Assembly: GCF_003254055.1 (NCBI RefSeq)
Contig: NZ_QKZT01000002.1
Coordinates: 62,001 to 126,000, forward strand
Reading direction: 5' to 3'
Length of the DNA: 64,000 nucleotides
Source: Algoriphagus chordae
GTDB lineage: Bacteria > Bacteroidota > Bacteroidia > Cytophagales > Cyclobacteriaceae
In this document: positions 26,616 to 35,381 of the stretch, one piece after another
How the letters are laid out: every line of letters begins with the position of its first letter
How positions within the stretch are numbered: position 1 is the stretch's first letter
Notes under the pieces: model-generated
Database searches by the model: none
What the model was told of the DNA's origin: nothing
The model's input: the letters and a program-made list of their open reading frames with translations, nothing else
Program-made: the position numbers and the translations under genes

Positions 26616-27222
26616 AATGTGGATTTTAAATAGACTTTTGATAAAGGTTAAATGGTTTCTACTCTAGAATCGAGTTTTAAAGTTATCATTTTTTAAATTC
26701 AAAAAACAATCGACTCTTTTAGAATTTTGTGAAAAATCAGGCTTATATCTCAGGATACAGCAAGCTTTTACACGAACGGACGTATTTCCTTTTACAATAA
26801 AAAAGACGCTTATCCCCAAAACTCGATCGTAAGGTTCTTATTTTTTCGCAGAAAGAAAAATTAATTTGTACTAGTGAGCCTAGCTTTTTTCAAATTGATC
26901 AGAATATCCTGATTAATTGGTTTTTACATTTCAGGACAATCTGACAAAATTTCACACTTCTCTTTTATAGGCTCTCTTAATTTGCAGAATTTTGAGAAGA
27001 AACACACTAGCCCCCTATCGATAATTAACAAATTTTAAACTTTCACGAGTCTTTATTTTATTTTTTATAGGAGATTTTTTACTTCTATTTTTTCTAAAAA
27101 ACATTATCTCTTGTTTTATTTACTAAGGATCAACGTCAGAATACTCATTAATTATTGGCCTTCTGCACCCCAAGATCTAGAATAGTCAAGCTCCATTCTT
27201 CGCACAAAAATCATCGGACATA
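26616..27222. other. Gene-free AT-rich stretch upstream of exbB
   Basis: About 600 bases without a supportable gene on either strand. The part next to 26615 must hold the exb promoter. A weak inverted repeat (ATCAG-AATATC-CTGAT near 26898-26913) is the only structure I notice. No clear TAnnTTTG element is seen on the minus strand. Confidence 0.6.
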
Positions 27223-28875
27223 CTAATTTTCTGTCAATACCGTCATAATAGATCTAGCTGGAATAGTGACAGCTCCATCGCTGTCAGTCCTTGCTACGGA
27301 TTCCAAATCCTTATCCTTGGAGGTGAGAAAAAGAGCCTTAATGGAAATTGAATTGCCATCTTCCGCCAAATTCACTTTTAGCTCTTGGTCTGAAGAATTA
27401 ACAAACACCAAGACAAGCTCTCGCTGATCTATCGATTCATAAGCAGAAGCCAAAAAATCTGGGCCCTGCTGCTTTTCGTTATTTATTTCTACGGCAAGCC
27501 TCTGATAGCCTGGTCGGATAAATCTACTGTAATTACCCAGTGCCCAGAGCATTTTACTTTCATAGAACTCCCCATCTGTTTTTTGCTTATCGATGTAAAT
27601 CAAACCATCCTTATAATTATAAGGTGAAATAGCAATCCACCAATGCCAGGCGCTTGCATTGGAAACCGTCAAATCATTATGAATTACTCTTGCTATATAA
27701 AGTGCTGGATCAATCCCCAAATCTCTTCCGTTCCCTTTGATTTCTCCTTCATTGCCACCCAAAATACAGTATTCGCTCATCCAATAGCTCAGGCCTTCTA
27801 CCTTACCTAAGGCAGCATTTAGATTTTGACGTTGCTGTACTGCTGCTATATAAGGAGAAGTGGTGAAATAACTATGTGCTGAAATTGTACGACTCAGATG
27901 TGCTAGATCGCCAATGTAATTCGCTGACCCAGGATTGAAAAAATTGGCAATCTGTTCACCTCTCTCCTCCTTGTCGGCATTTTCGAAGAGATAATTGATT
28001 TTTCCTGCTTCGGCTACATCAATCTTTGTCGACAGCATATTTCTACTCAAAGCTTGATCCAATGCTTTGACAATGCCAGCGATTTCAAGGTTGCTAAAGG
28101 GTGTGCCTTCCTGGCCTCCATCCGACCAATCCCACTGTGGTTCATTCACCGGACTCACATAATCTACCTTCAGGCCTTTCTCACCAAGCCCTTTGATGAC
28201 TTGAGCTAAGTATTCTCCGTAATCATTAAAATTCTTTTCAGCCAAATTCGATTTCCCATCCTTCGCGTAGGCTTTTCCAGTCTTGGTCATATAGACTGGA
28301 GGACTATTTGGGAAGACCAGCAATTTTTCCAGGCCAAATTCTTTCGCCGCTTTAGCAAACCAAACCTGACCAGCTTGCTTGGACCAATCGTAAGAACCAT
28401 CTGCTGTTAAAAAGGATTCTGCTCTCCTCCACTCATCACGAATACCACTTTCTTGGCCCTGCTCGGTGCTTCCCGCTCCCACATTAAATCGCCACATCGA
28501 AAGCCCAATTCCTTTTGGACTTCCATCTTCATCTTCCTCTTTACTAAAAAGCAGCTCAGCAATTGCATTTTTCTTTTGATCTGGCCATAGCCCAACAAAC
28601 TGAGTAGACCAAGCATCTGAAGCACCGAAGTGCTCAATCACTTGATTCCTCTCCTTGCTGAGCACATTAACCTCGATGGTATTGTCTGCAGCCATTTTCG
28701 CTTGATTCCCCTGACCTGAGCTCGGATAAGCAAATAGAACAGCAAAATTGGCTACAAGAAGTAGCTTTAACAGGAAAGCCTTCCTCTTAAAAATTATAGG
28801 TTTTTTCACAGCAGCGCCCTCATTATCAGTTGTAGTGGTAACTGTTGAGAAGTTGTTTTTAGAGAATTTCTTCAT
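27223..28875 (-). CDS. Glycoside hydrolase family 30 protein
   Basis: 550 residues. The (beta/alpha)8 domain runs from about 68 to 460, followed by a beta domain. GH30 landmarks are clear: FGASDAWSTQFVG at 83-95, LSMWRFNVGAGS at 125-136, the acid/base Glu245 in SPVNEPQWDW, and the nucleophile Glu368 in YWMSEYC. The closest activity class is probably endo-beta-1,6-galactanase or a related exo-enzyme. The N-terminus is odd: about 33 polar residues precede the hydrophobic segment (LLKLLLVANFAVLFAYPSSG), giving a long signal peptide or a membrane anchor. No SusC/SusD pair or other glycosidase is near. Confidence 0.88.
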   Translation of the reverse strand: MKKFSKNNFSTVTTTTDNEGAAVKKPIIFKRKAFLLKLLLVANFAVLFAYPSSGQGNQAKMAADNTIEVNVLSKERNQVIEHFGASDAWSTQFVGLWPDQKKNAIAELLFSKEEDEDGSPKGIGLSMWRFNVGAGSTEQGQESGIRDEWRRAESFLTADGSYDWSKQAGQVWFAKAAKEFGLEKLLVFPNSPPVYMTKTGKAYAKDGKSNLAEKNFNDYGEYLAQVIKGLGEKGLKVDYVSPVNEPQWDWSDGGQEGTPFSNLEIAGIVKALDQALSRNMLSTKIDVAEAGKINYLFENADKEERGEQIANFFNPGSANYIGDLAHLSRTISAHSYFTTSPYIAAVQQRQNLNAALGKVEGLSYWMSEYCILGGNEGEIKGNGRDLGIDPALYIARVIHNDLTVSNASAWHWWIAISPYNYKDGLIYIDKQKTDGEFYESKMLWALGNYSRFIRPGYQRLAVEINNEKQQGPDFLASAYESIDQRELVLVFVNSSDQELKVNLAEDGNSISIKALFLTSKDKDLESVARTDSDGAVTIPARSIMTVLTEN

Positions 28876-28998
28876 ACTGCAAGATTAAAAAAGCATTTGA
28901 GATTTCATCCAATGCTGATTTACTAATCTAGGACTAAGGCTTTAGATATCATAAACCAATAAAGAATCTTGTGTATCATGAAATAGGTACAAAATCGT

Positions 28999-29032
28999 TT
29001 GCGTCTCATAAATCGAACTTTATGAGACGCAA
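28999..29032. repeat. Perfect 14-bp inverted repeat with 6-base loop
   Basis: TTGCGTCTCATAAA (28999-29012), loop TCGAAC, TTTATGAGACGCAA (29019-29032). It has no T run on either side, so it does not look like a terminator. It lies about 120 bp upstream of the GH30 start, in position for an operator or an RNA hairpin in the leader. Confidence 0.85.
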
Positions 29033-29315
29033 GCATCTCTTTTATCTCATCTGTAATACATAAAAAAGGCTTTGCATGGTTCGTGCTTTTTCAAACCTAC
29101 GAATGCGCGAGAACCCAAAAACATGAAAACCTATTTATGCTCATCTAAACTTTGGCTAGTATCCTCTAACAAAAGGTGTGTAAATGGATAATTGAGACTT
29201 TGATTTAATGGATGAGTTTTTAAGACTAAAAATTGGTCTTTTTCAGCGTAGGTGACATTAGCAGAAAACCTGAATTGATATATGATTTTTCAAGGATAAT
29301 TGAAAAATTGGATTT

Positions 29316-29331
29316 TGTACGAATACGTACA
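29316..29331. promoter_or_regulatory. Palindrome upstream of the FtsX-type permease, possible operator
   Basis: TGTACG-AATA-CGTACA is a perfect 6-bp inverted repeat with a four-base spacer, 120 bp before the ATG of the permease. Size and symmetry suit a dimeric regulator. No regulator gene adjoins, so the function is inference. Confidence 0.4.
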
Positions 29332-29452
29332 TTTTTGTTCGGTCTTTTCTTCTTGATATAAAATTATTTCTCCCGTAATGCTCTTTTCTGCTTATTTGTT
29401 TTGGCATAAAAGTAGAATAACAAGGATTACTTTCATCCTAACTAAAAACAAG

Positions 29453-31912
29453 ATGTGGAAAAACTACCTCCTAGTTGCGTATCGAAATTTTTTAAAGCAT
29501 AAGGTTTTTAGTGCTATTAACCTCTTAGGTCTCGCCTTTGGAATGGCTGCATGTCTAATGATTTTGCACTATGTTCAATTTGAGTTCAGTTACGATGGTT
29601 TTCATGAAAAAGCGGATCGAATCTATCGTGTTCAGCATAATCGATATTTAGACGGAGAACTCCAATATCAAAAAGCCCAGACATTTATTCCCACAGGAGA
29701 AGCTATGATGGATGATTTTCCTGAAGTGGAAAATTATACCACGATGTTTAGGATCAGCAATGAATCTGATATTATTATGACCCACTTAACAGCCGATGGT
29801 GAAATGCTTCGATATGCGGAAAAGGAAGTTTACCATGTTAAAGGTGATTTTTTTGAATTGTTTTCTTTCCCATTAATCGAGGGAAATGAGAAAATAAAAC
29901 ATCTGGAGCCGCATACTGCGATGATTTCGAGATCTGCCGCATTTAAATATTTTGGAAATGAATCTGCAATAGGAAAGATTATCAGTCACAATTATGCAGA
30001 GAACTATAAAATTGTTGGTGTTTTTGAGGATATCCCTAACAACTCCCACATGAAATTTGACTTTTTGTTTGCCTGGCAGGAAGTGACAAATCAAGATAGT
30101 GGGGGTGATAGCGAGAACTGGAGAAACGACGGGTTTTATACTTTTCTGCTACTAAATTCCAGTACCGATGTTTCAGCCTTAGAAGCTAAATTCCCTTCCT
30201 TTGTTGAAAAACATATAGCTGAAAAAGCTAATAATAATCTCAGCTCGTCCTTTTCTCTTCAACCTATAACATCTATTCACTTAAATTCAAATTTACTGGC
30301 AGAAGTTGAGTCTAATAATGATTCGAAGATCGTGTATGCGCTTTTGGCTGTCGCAATTATTGTAATGCTAATTGCATGGGTGAACTTTATCAATTTGTCG
30401 GTCGCTCGGTCATTGGAAAGATCAAGAGAAGTTGGCATACGAAAAGTAATCGGGTCAGGAAAATCACAGCTCATCAAACAGTTTTTAACTGAATCACTCC
30501 TGATGAATCTTCTGGCGTTTAGCATTTCTTGTATTTTCTTGGTTTTATTGAATCCTTATATATCGCCCTTCATTGGAGGACAATCCACTTTATCACTTTT
30601 TTCTAATCCTGCTTTTCTTTTTGGGCTTGCGCTGCTTATAGTTTTTGGAAGCGTATTGGCGGGAATATACCCTGCCTTTGTCTCATCATCTTTTAAACCC
30701 ATCCTTGCGCTGAAAGGCAATTATTCAATTGTTTCCAAAAGGTCTGCCTTCAGCCTTAAATACAGCCTAATAGTATTTCAATTTGTAATTTCCATTGCAT
30801 TGATTGCAGCATCTATGGTTGCTTATAGACAGCTTAGCATGATGAAAAACAGTAGTCTGGGGATTGATATCGAAAGCACAATCGTGGTAAACACGCAAGC
30901 AACTTTTGGCCCTCCTGGCTCAGACTCTGTATTCACCAGAAGGCTTATTGCCTTCCGAGATAAGCTAAATGCAAATCAAAAGGTACAGGGAATTACTGCC
31001 TCGCATGATATTCCTGGAAAAGAGCACCTTTCGCTGATGCCCAACTTTAGACACGCTAAGAATCCAGATGAACTTGTCACCCTTTACTTCACTCGGATGG
31101 ATTATGATTTTATCCCAACTTTTGGAGTGAATTTAATTGCAGGAAGGAATTTCATTGAAGGGGTAGACGATCAGTATTCCATGATACTGAACAAAGAAGC
31201 TGTTCAAACATTAGGTTATGAAAAACCGGAAGATGCCATAGGTCATGAAGTCAACTGGGGAAATAAAAATTTAGCAAAGGCTGAAATCGTAGGAGTTGTT
31301 GATTTTAGGGCTATTAGTTTTAAGGAAGCGAATTACCCTGTCGCTTACACTTCAACTTTTTTTCCCTACAAATATGTATCTATCAAATTTGATGAAATCA
31401 ATGGAGTAAATGCACAAGAGAATGTAGCTTTAATACAGGATACCTGGAATGCAGTATTCCCTGATAAGCCATTCGAATATTTCTTTTTGGATGACTTTTT
31501 CAATAGTCAGTATCTGGCTGATCAAAAGTTTGGACAATTGCTCGGCGCATTCACAATACTGGCTATTGTTGTAGCAGGCTTAGGACTTTATGGTATTACA
31601 CTTCTTAATGTGACACAGAGAATCAAGGAAGTGGGCGTTAGAAAAATTATGGGTGCCTCCGTTATCCAAATAATAGTATTACTCGCTAAACAATTCTTGG
31701 TATTAGTATTAGTGGCAGGAGTGCTATCAATCCCAATCATTAGATTTAGTATGGAAAATTGGCTAGCTAACTATCCATATCGAATACAAATATCTTGGTG
31801 GACATATATGCTTCCAATTGGTTTGATCCTGGTTATTACATGCCTTACCATAGGTTTTCAGATCCTAAAAGCATCTCTAATCAACCCTGCAAAATTGCTT
31901 AGACACGAATAG
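29453..31912 (+). CDS. ABC transporter permease, MacB/FtsX family, two-repeat form
   Basis: 819 residues from ATG 29453 (MWKNYLLVAYRNFLKHKVFS); the frame runs 25 codons further upstream without similarity. It has the duplicated FtsX plan: helix 1 (about 21-40), a periplasmic MacB-type domain, three helices (about 285-420), then a second helix, a second periplasmic domain (about 470-690) and three C-terminal helices. SREVGIRKVIGSG and its echo KEVGVRKIMGAS mark the coupling helices. Such permeases usually work with a separate ATPase, exporting lipopeptides or drugs, but no ATPase or membrane-fusion gene is beside it, so the partner must be elsewhere. Confidence 0.88.
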   Translation: MWKNYLLVAYRNFLKHKVFSAINLLGLAFGMAACLMILHYVQFEFSYDGFHEKADRIYRVQHNRYLDGELQYQKAQTFIPTGEAMMDDFPEVENYTTMFRISNESDIIMTHLTADGEMLRYAEKEVYHVKGDFFELFSFPLIEGNEKIKHLEPHTAMISRSAAFKYFGNESAIGKIISHNYAENYKIVGVFEDIPNNSHMKFDFLFAWQEVTNQDSGGDSENWRNDGFYTFLLLNSSTDVSALEAKFPSFVEKHIAEKANNNLSSSFSLQPITSIHLNSNLLAEVESNNDSKIVYALLAVAIIVMLIAWVNFINLSVARSLERSREVGIRKVIGSGKSQLIKQFLTESLLMNLLAFSISCIFLVLLNPYISPFIGGQSTLSLFSNPAFLFGLALLIVFGSVLAGIYPAFVSSSFKPILALKGNYSIVSKRSAFSLKYSLIVFQFVISIALIAASMVAYRQLSMMKNSSLGIDIESTIVVNTQATFGPPGSDSVFTRRLIAFRDKLNANQKVQGITASHDIPGKEHLSLMPNFRHAKNPDELVTLYFTRMDYDFIPTFGVNLIAGRNFIEGVDDQYSMILNKEAVQTLGYEKPEDAIGHEVNWGNKNLAKAEIVGVVDFRAISFKEANYPVAYTSTFFPYKYVSIKFDEINGVNAQENVALIQDTWNAVFPDKPFEYFFLDDFFNSQYLADQKFGQLLGAFTILAIVVAGLGLYGITLLNVTQRIKEVGVRKIMGASVIQIIVLLAKQFLVLVLVAGVLSIPIIRFSMENWLANYPYRIQISWWTYMLPIGLILVITCLTIGFQILKASLINPAKLLRHE

Positions 31913-32047
31913 GAACGATGGTTTTCTTTACTAACTGAAAAATGATTGGAGATAAGATCCGAGTTCACCATATTCATTAGTACATATTTTAAAACCCTCG
32001 CCAAATTAAAATATCACTACGCAAATTCCCTACTGATTCAAAACAAG

Positions 32048-32086
32048 AAACCCTAACCATCAATTTTTCTGATAGTTAGGGTTTTT
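32048..32086 (+). terminator. Intrinsic terminator of the permease gene
   Basis: AAACCCTAAC (32048-32057) pairs with GTTAGGGTTT (32075-32084), with further pairing ATCA/TGAT inside, then a T run to 32086. Confidence 0.85.
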
Positions 32087-32087
32087 A

Positions 32088-32107
32088 AATGTATAGAGGA
32101 AGGGATT
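32088..32107. repeat. Direct repeat of the 3' end of tRNA-Ser
   Basis: Bases 32088-32107 match 32249-32268 at 19 of 20 positions (single T/G difference at 32094). The second copy spans the discriminator, acceptor 3' strand and part of the T-arm of the tRNA-Ser gene. The copies are 161 bp apart in the same orientation, the geometry of a duplicated tRNA 3' end. Confidence 0.8.
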
Positions 32108-32189
32108 GCACATACGCGTAAGCATGCCGCACTGTCCCTCGCGAATCTCCCGATGGTCGATTTCAATTCCGAGGGTTCTCATTCCTTCC
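32098..32189. other. Short element with inverted tRNA T-arm-like ends
   Basis: GGAAGGGAT (32098-32106) can pair with ATTCCTTCC (32181-32189), closing a fold of about 92 bases. The right end (32169-32189), read on the minus strand, matches the tRNA-Ser T-arm/acceptor region at 17 of 21 positions. The element may be a rearranged tRNA relic or an unnamed structured RNA. Confidence 0.4.
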
Positions 32190-32211
32190 AAATTCATCTT
32201 GATTTAGACTA

Positions 32212-32246
32212 AAAAGAAAAAGCCAACTTTATTGCTAAAGTTGGCT
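32212..32246 (-). terminator. Intrinsic terminator of tRNA-Ser
   Basis: AGCCAACTTTA (32221-32231) pairs with TAAAGTTGGCT (32236-32246); the A-rich run at 32211-32220 gives the T tract on the minus strand. Confidence 0.85.
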
Positions 32247-32252
32247 CTAATG

Positions 32253-32339
32253 TAGAGAGGAAGGGATTCGAACCCTCGATACCCTCACGAGTATACACGC
32301 TTTCCAAGCGTGCGCCTTCAGCCACTCGGCCACCTCTCT
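32253..32339 (-). tRNA. tRNA-Ser (anticodon GGA)
   Basis: 87 bases on the minus strand with the long variable arm of class II tRNAs. Acceptor AGAGAGG pairs with CCTCTCT, discriminator A; D-arm GGCCGAGTGGCTGAAGGC-like; anticodon stem CACGC/GCGTG around TTGGAAA gives anticodon GGA; the T-arm contains GGTTCGAATCC. CCA is not encoded. It reads UCC and UCU codons. Most serine tRNAs begin with G; here the first pair is A-T. Confidence 0.95.
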
Positions 32340-32437
32340 AGCTTATTTTGCGATCTGCATTCCAAATCGGAGTGCAAAGGAAATTATTATTAATTCAGTT
32401 TCCAAATTATCCCGGAAAATAGCCGATGAAATTGCTT

Positions 32438-33505
32438 TTAAGCGCTCATCTCACCCGCTAAAGCCACCTTAAGCTTCTTGATCACATCAGCACGATTGTT
32501 TTCCTGCCCCAGCAAAAACATTAATTTGGTAACGGCGGCCTCGGTAGTCATATCTGTACCGCTGATTACACCTACATTCAACAGCTCTTTACTAGTCTCA
32601 TATCGACCTTGTATCACCCTACCACCATTGCATTGGGATACATTCAATATGATAATCCCCTTTTTTATGGCTTTCTGAAGGGAATCCATAAACCAATCCT
32701 CACTCGGGCTATTTCCAGAGCCATAAGTTTCCAATACAATCGCTTTAAGCCCTTTGATATTAAGTGTGGCATCAATCACATTCTGAGATATGCCAGGAAA
32801 TAATTTGAGAATCAAAACATTATTATCCAGGGAGTTTCGAGTCACCAATTTCTTATGTGATTCCAATGGACGAATAGCCTGTGTATTGTAATCAATTACA
32901 ATTCCCGACTCCGCCAATGGCGGATAATTCTCAGATTCAAAGGCATCAAAATGTACACTTTGCACCTTTTTGGATCTGTTCCCACGAAGTAATAAATGAT
33001 TGAAGAAAATACAAACCTCAGGCACTATAGGCTCTCCATTGATTTTTGCGGTAGCGATTTCTAAGGAAGTCATCAGGTTTTCACGTGCATCTGATCGCAT
33101 CGCTGAGATAGGCAACTGTGCCCCTGTGAAAATCACAGGCTTGTTCAAACCTTGCAGCATATAGCTTAGCATAGAGGCAGAGTAGGCCATGGTATCTGTA
33201 CCATGAAGGACGACAAAGCCATCATAGCTATCGTAATTTTCATAGATAATATAGGCCATATCTTTCCAGTGACTCATGGAGACATTAGAAGAATCTATCG
33301 GCTCAGGAAAAGAAATCACAGTAATGGCAATATCCATGCTGTAGAGAATTGGGATCTTCTCCAGAATCTGCCCGAAATTAAACGGCACCAGTGCCCCGCT
33401 ATCGTCATAGGCCATTCCCAGTGTGCCTCCGGTATATATGATAAGTACCGAAGAAGTTTTACTGGTGCGAAGTGCAGTATTTAAACGAACTATTTTATAA
33501 TTCAT
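32438..33505 (-). CDS. ansA: Type I L-asparaginase
   Basis: 355 residues. The first catalytic motif is IIYTGGTLGMAYD (nucleophile Thr in TGGT at 25-28), the second is VLHGTDTMAYSASML at about residue 100. No signal peptide, so it is the cytoplasmic type I enzyme, which hydrolyses asparagine to aspartate and ammonia. Its start overlaps the tatD stop by four bases (ATGA), making it the last gene of the seven-gene operon that begins at 38605. Confidence 0.92.
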   Translation of the reverse strand: MNYKIVRLNTALRTSKTSSVLIIYTGGTLGMAYDDSGALVPFNFGQILEKIPILYSMDIAITVISFPEPIDSSNVSMSHWKDMAYIIYENYDSYDGFVVLHGTDTMAYSASMLSYMLQGLNKPVIFTGAQLPISAMRSDARENLMTSLEIATAKINGEPIVPEVCIFFNHLLLRGNRSKKVQSVHFDAFESENYPPLAESGIVIDYNTQAIRPLESHKKLVTRNSLDNNVLILKLFPGISQNVIDATLNIKGLKAIVLETYGSGNSPSEDWFMDSLQKAIKKGIIILNVSQCNGGRVIQGRYETSKELLNVGVISGTDMTTEAAVTKLMFLLGQENNRADVIKKLKVALAGEMSA

Positions 33506-34278
33506 GATCCAATCTCTCGGAAAAGGTTAAGGGCATTTTGTTTGGTTTTCAGAGCTACTTCCTCTTTCGAGAGCTGTAGGTAATCTCCGATTTTCTCTGC
33601 AATAATCGGTAAATACGCCGGAGAGTTCCTTTTCCCTCGAAATGGAACAGGAGCAAGGTAGGGAGCATCAGTTTCTAACACCAAGTGCTCAATGCTGATT
33701 TCAGGGATTACTTTGTCCAAGCCCCCATTTTTGAAGGTAGCTACTCCGCCTATTCCCAGCAGAAAACCCATATCAATAATCTGTTTTGCCTGATCCAGGT
33801 TCCCGTTGAAGCAGTGGAAGATTCCTTTAAGTTTGCCATCAAGCTCCTCCTTCACTATAGCAATTGTTTCATCCATCGAATCTCTACAATGCAGCACAAT
33901 TGGTAAATCCCTATCCTTTGCCCAGCCAATCTGAATCCTCAAGGCTTCTTTTTGCTGCTCAAAAAATGTTTTGTCCCAGTATAGGTCCAAGCCTATTTCT
34001 CCTACCGCTGCAAAGGGACGTCTATTGAGCCAGTCTTCCATGACTACCAATTGTTCTTGGAAATCCTCTTTTACATCACAAGGATGAAGTCCCATCATAG
34101 GAATACACAAACCAGGATATCTTTCTTCGCAAGCCAGCATAGCGTCTATCGTCGATACATCCACATTTGGCATGTAAACTCGCTCTATACCAGCATCTCT
34201 GATATCCTGAATTACCTGATCCCGATCGGAATCAAATTTAGTGGAATAAATATGTGCGTGGGTCTCTATGTAATTCAT
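33502..34278 (-). CDS. tatD: TatD family metal-dependent deoxyribonuclease
   Basis: 258 residues from the ATG at 34278, which overlaps the stop of the upstream glycosyltransferase by four bases (ATGA) and gives the family N-terminus MNYIETHAHIY; an in-frame start 13 codons earlier is less likely. Metal ligands of the TIM-barrel fold are seen in THAH, GEIGLDLYWD, VLHCRDSMDE, GIFHCFNG and LETDAPY. TatD enzymes are 3'-5' exonucleases linked to DNA repair and degradation. Nothing ties it directly to its glycan-enzyme neighbours. Confidence 0.9.
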   Translation of the reverse strand: MNYIETHAHIYSTKFDSDRDQVIQDIRDAGIERVYMPNVDVSTIDAMLACEERYPGLCIPMMGLHPCDVKEDFQEQLVVMEDWLNRRPFAAVGEIGLDLYWDKTFFEQQKEALRIQIGWAKDRDLPIVLHCRDSMDETIAIVKEELDGKLKGIFHCFNGNLDQAKQIIDMGFLLGIGGVATFKNGGLDKVIPEISIEHLVLETDAPYLAPVPFRGKRNSPAYLPIIAEKIGDYLQLSKEEVALKTKQNALNLFREIGS

Positions 34279-35381
34279 GGGTATCTTCTGGATTTCCATT
34301 TCGTCTTGGAAGGCCAAAAATAGTAAAGAATAGTAAGGACGGTGGTATGGAAATTATAAAAATCAAAAACTAACAAGGACAGCCAGCTACTTTTCACCCC
34401 CACTTTGCGCGTTAATCCAATAAGAAAAATTCCCTGCAAAAGTATTTTGAGCAGAGCCAAAGAGAGCCCAAGTACCGGATCAAGTACCACAAAATAGATC
34501 AGTCCTACAAAATACCCGAATTGCAGTCCTAATACCAACTTCCAATAAAAAGGCAAGGTCATCACACCGCTCATCCATCTCTTCCGCTGATCTAGCAAAT
34601 CCCGAAAATTGTGTTCTGCTTTTGTCAATGCCAGCATTCCTGGACTTACATGATGTGCTATTTTAAATCCTTCGCGCTGAATCGCCCTAGAGATTTCCAG
34701 ATCTTCTGTTAGGCAAAAAGGCAATTTCATAAAGCCACCTGACTGTTGATAAGCCGCTCTACTAATCACCATATTATTCCCCAAACCAGTAGTCTGAATA
34801 TTTAAATCCGTTGCTACTTTCACAAAACCAAGCGTCAGCCACCAATCGATCTCTTGAAATTTCTCCAAGGTAGTCATTGCTTTGACCTGAGTAATGCCAA
34901 TCACCAAACCTACATTTTCAGTAAATGCCCCAACTCCCTCCATGATCCAATTTGGGTTTACTTCACAATCAGCATCAGTGAAAAAGTAATATTCCCCACG
35001 GGCTTTTTCTCCCAAAATTGCCAAGGCATTTGCCTTTCCATTTTCGTTATACAAGGCTGTTTGAGAAGCAACTACAGTTAGAAAGCTTCGATTTGGGTTC
35101 TTCGCACACCAGTTCTCCAAAATTTCAGCTGTATTATCTGTACTTTGATCGTTGGCAAATAAAAACCGGATACGACTTGCAGGATAATTCAATTGCTCAA
35201 AAGACCTTAAGAGTTTGGGAAGATCAACCGCCTCATTTCTTACAGCTACTAGAACTGACACAGTCGGCAATTCATCGAAGTCAGATCTATGCTGTTTCCA
35301 GAAAAAATTGATCCTAAGGATAGCAAAGACAAACTGGAAGAGAATTAATCCAACTATCCCGATTCCCAACCAGACTATCAT
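34275..35381 (-). CDS. Family 2 glycosyltransferase, membrane-bound
   Basis: 368 residues. One N-terminal helix (VWLGIGIVGLILFQFVFAIL), a GT-A catalytic domain (about 40-265) with VLVAVRNEAVDLP, the metal-binding DADCEVNP and the acceptor-side QRKRW, then two or three C-terminal helices. This is the processive GT2 layout seen in ceramide glucosyltransferase- and cellulose/hyaluronan-synthase-like enzymes. It overlaps the deacetylase stop and the tatD start by four bases each. A second GT2 lies in the same operon at 37505-38605. Confidence 0.88.
   Translation of the reverse strand: MIVWLGIGIVGLILFQFVFAILRINFFWKQHRSDFDELPTVSVLVAVRNEAVDLPKLLRSFEQLNYPASRIRFLFANDQSTDNTAEILENWCAKNPNRSFLTVVASQTALYNENGKANALAILGEKARGEYYFFTDADCEVNPNWIMEGVGAFTENVGLVIGITQVKAMTTLEKFQEIDWWLTLGFVKVATDLNIQTTGLGNNMVISRAAYQQSGGFMKLPFCLTEDLEISRAIQREGFKIAHHVSPGMLALTKAEHNFRDLLDQRKRWMSGVMTLPFYWKLVLGLQFGYFVGLIYFVVLDPVLGLSLALLKILLQGIFLIGLTRKVGVKSSWLSLLVFDFYNFHTTVLTILYYFWPSKTKWKSRRYP

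Larger units (their letters stand above)
28876..29452. other. Divergent intergenic region between GH30 and permease genes
   Basis: About 580 bases without a supportable gene. It holds two sequence palindromes, listed separately (28999-29032 and 29316-29331), and must contain the start signals of both divergent genes. Confidence 0.65.
31913..32437. other. Intergenic region with tRNA-Ser and related repeats
   Basis: No protein gene. In order it holds the permease terminator, an element of about 100 bp with tRNA-derived ends, a second terminator, and the tRNA-Ser gene; each is listed separately. Confidence 0.7.

Noticed and set aside
28407..28637. 76-codon frame within the GH30 gene
   Set aside because: Same-strand shadow of the catalytic domain in another frame.
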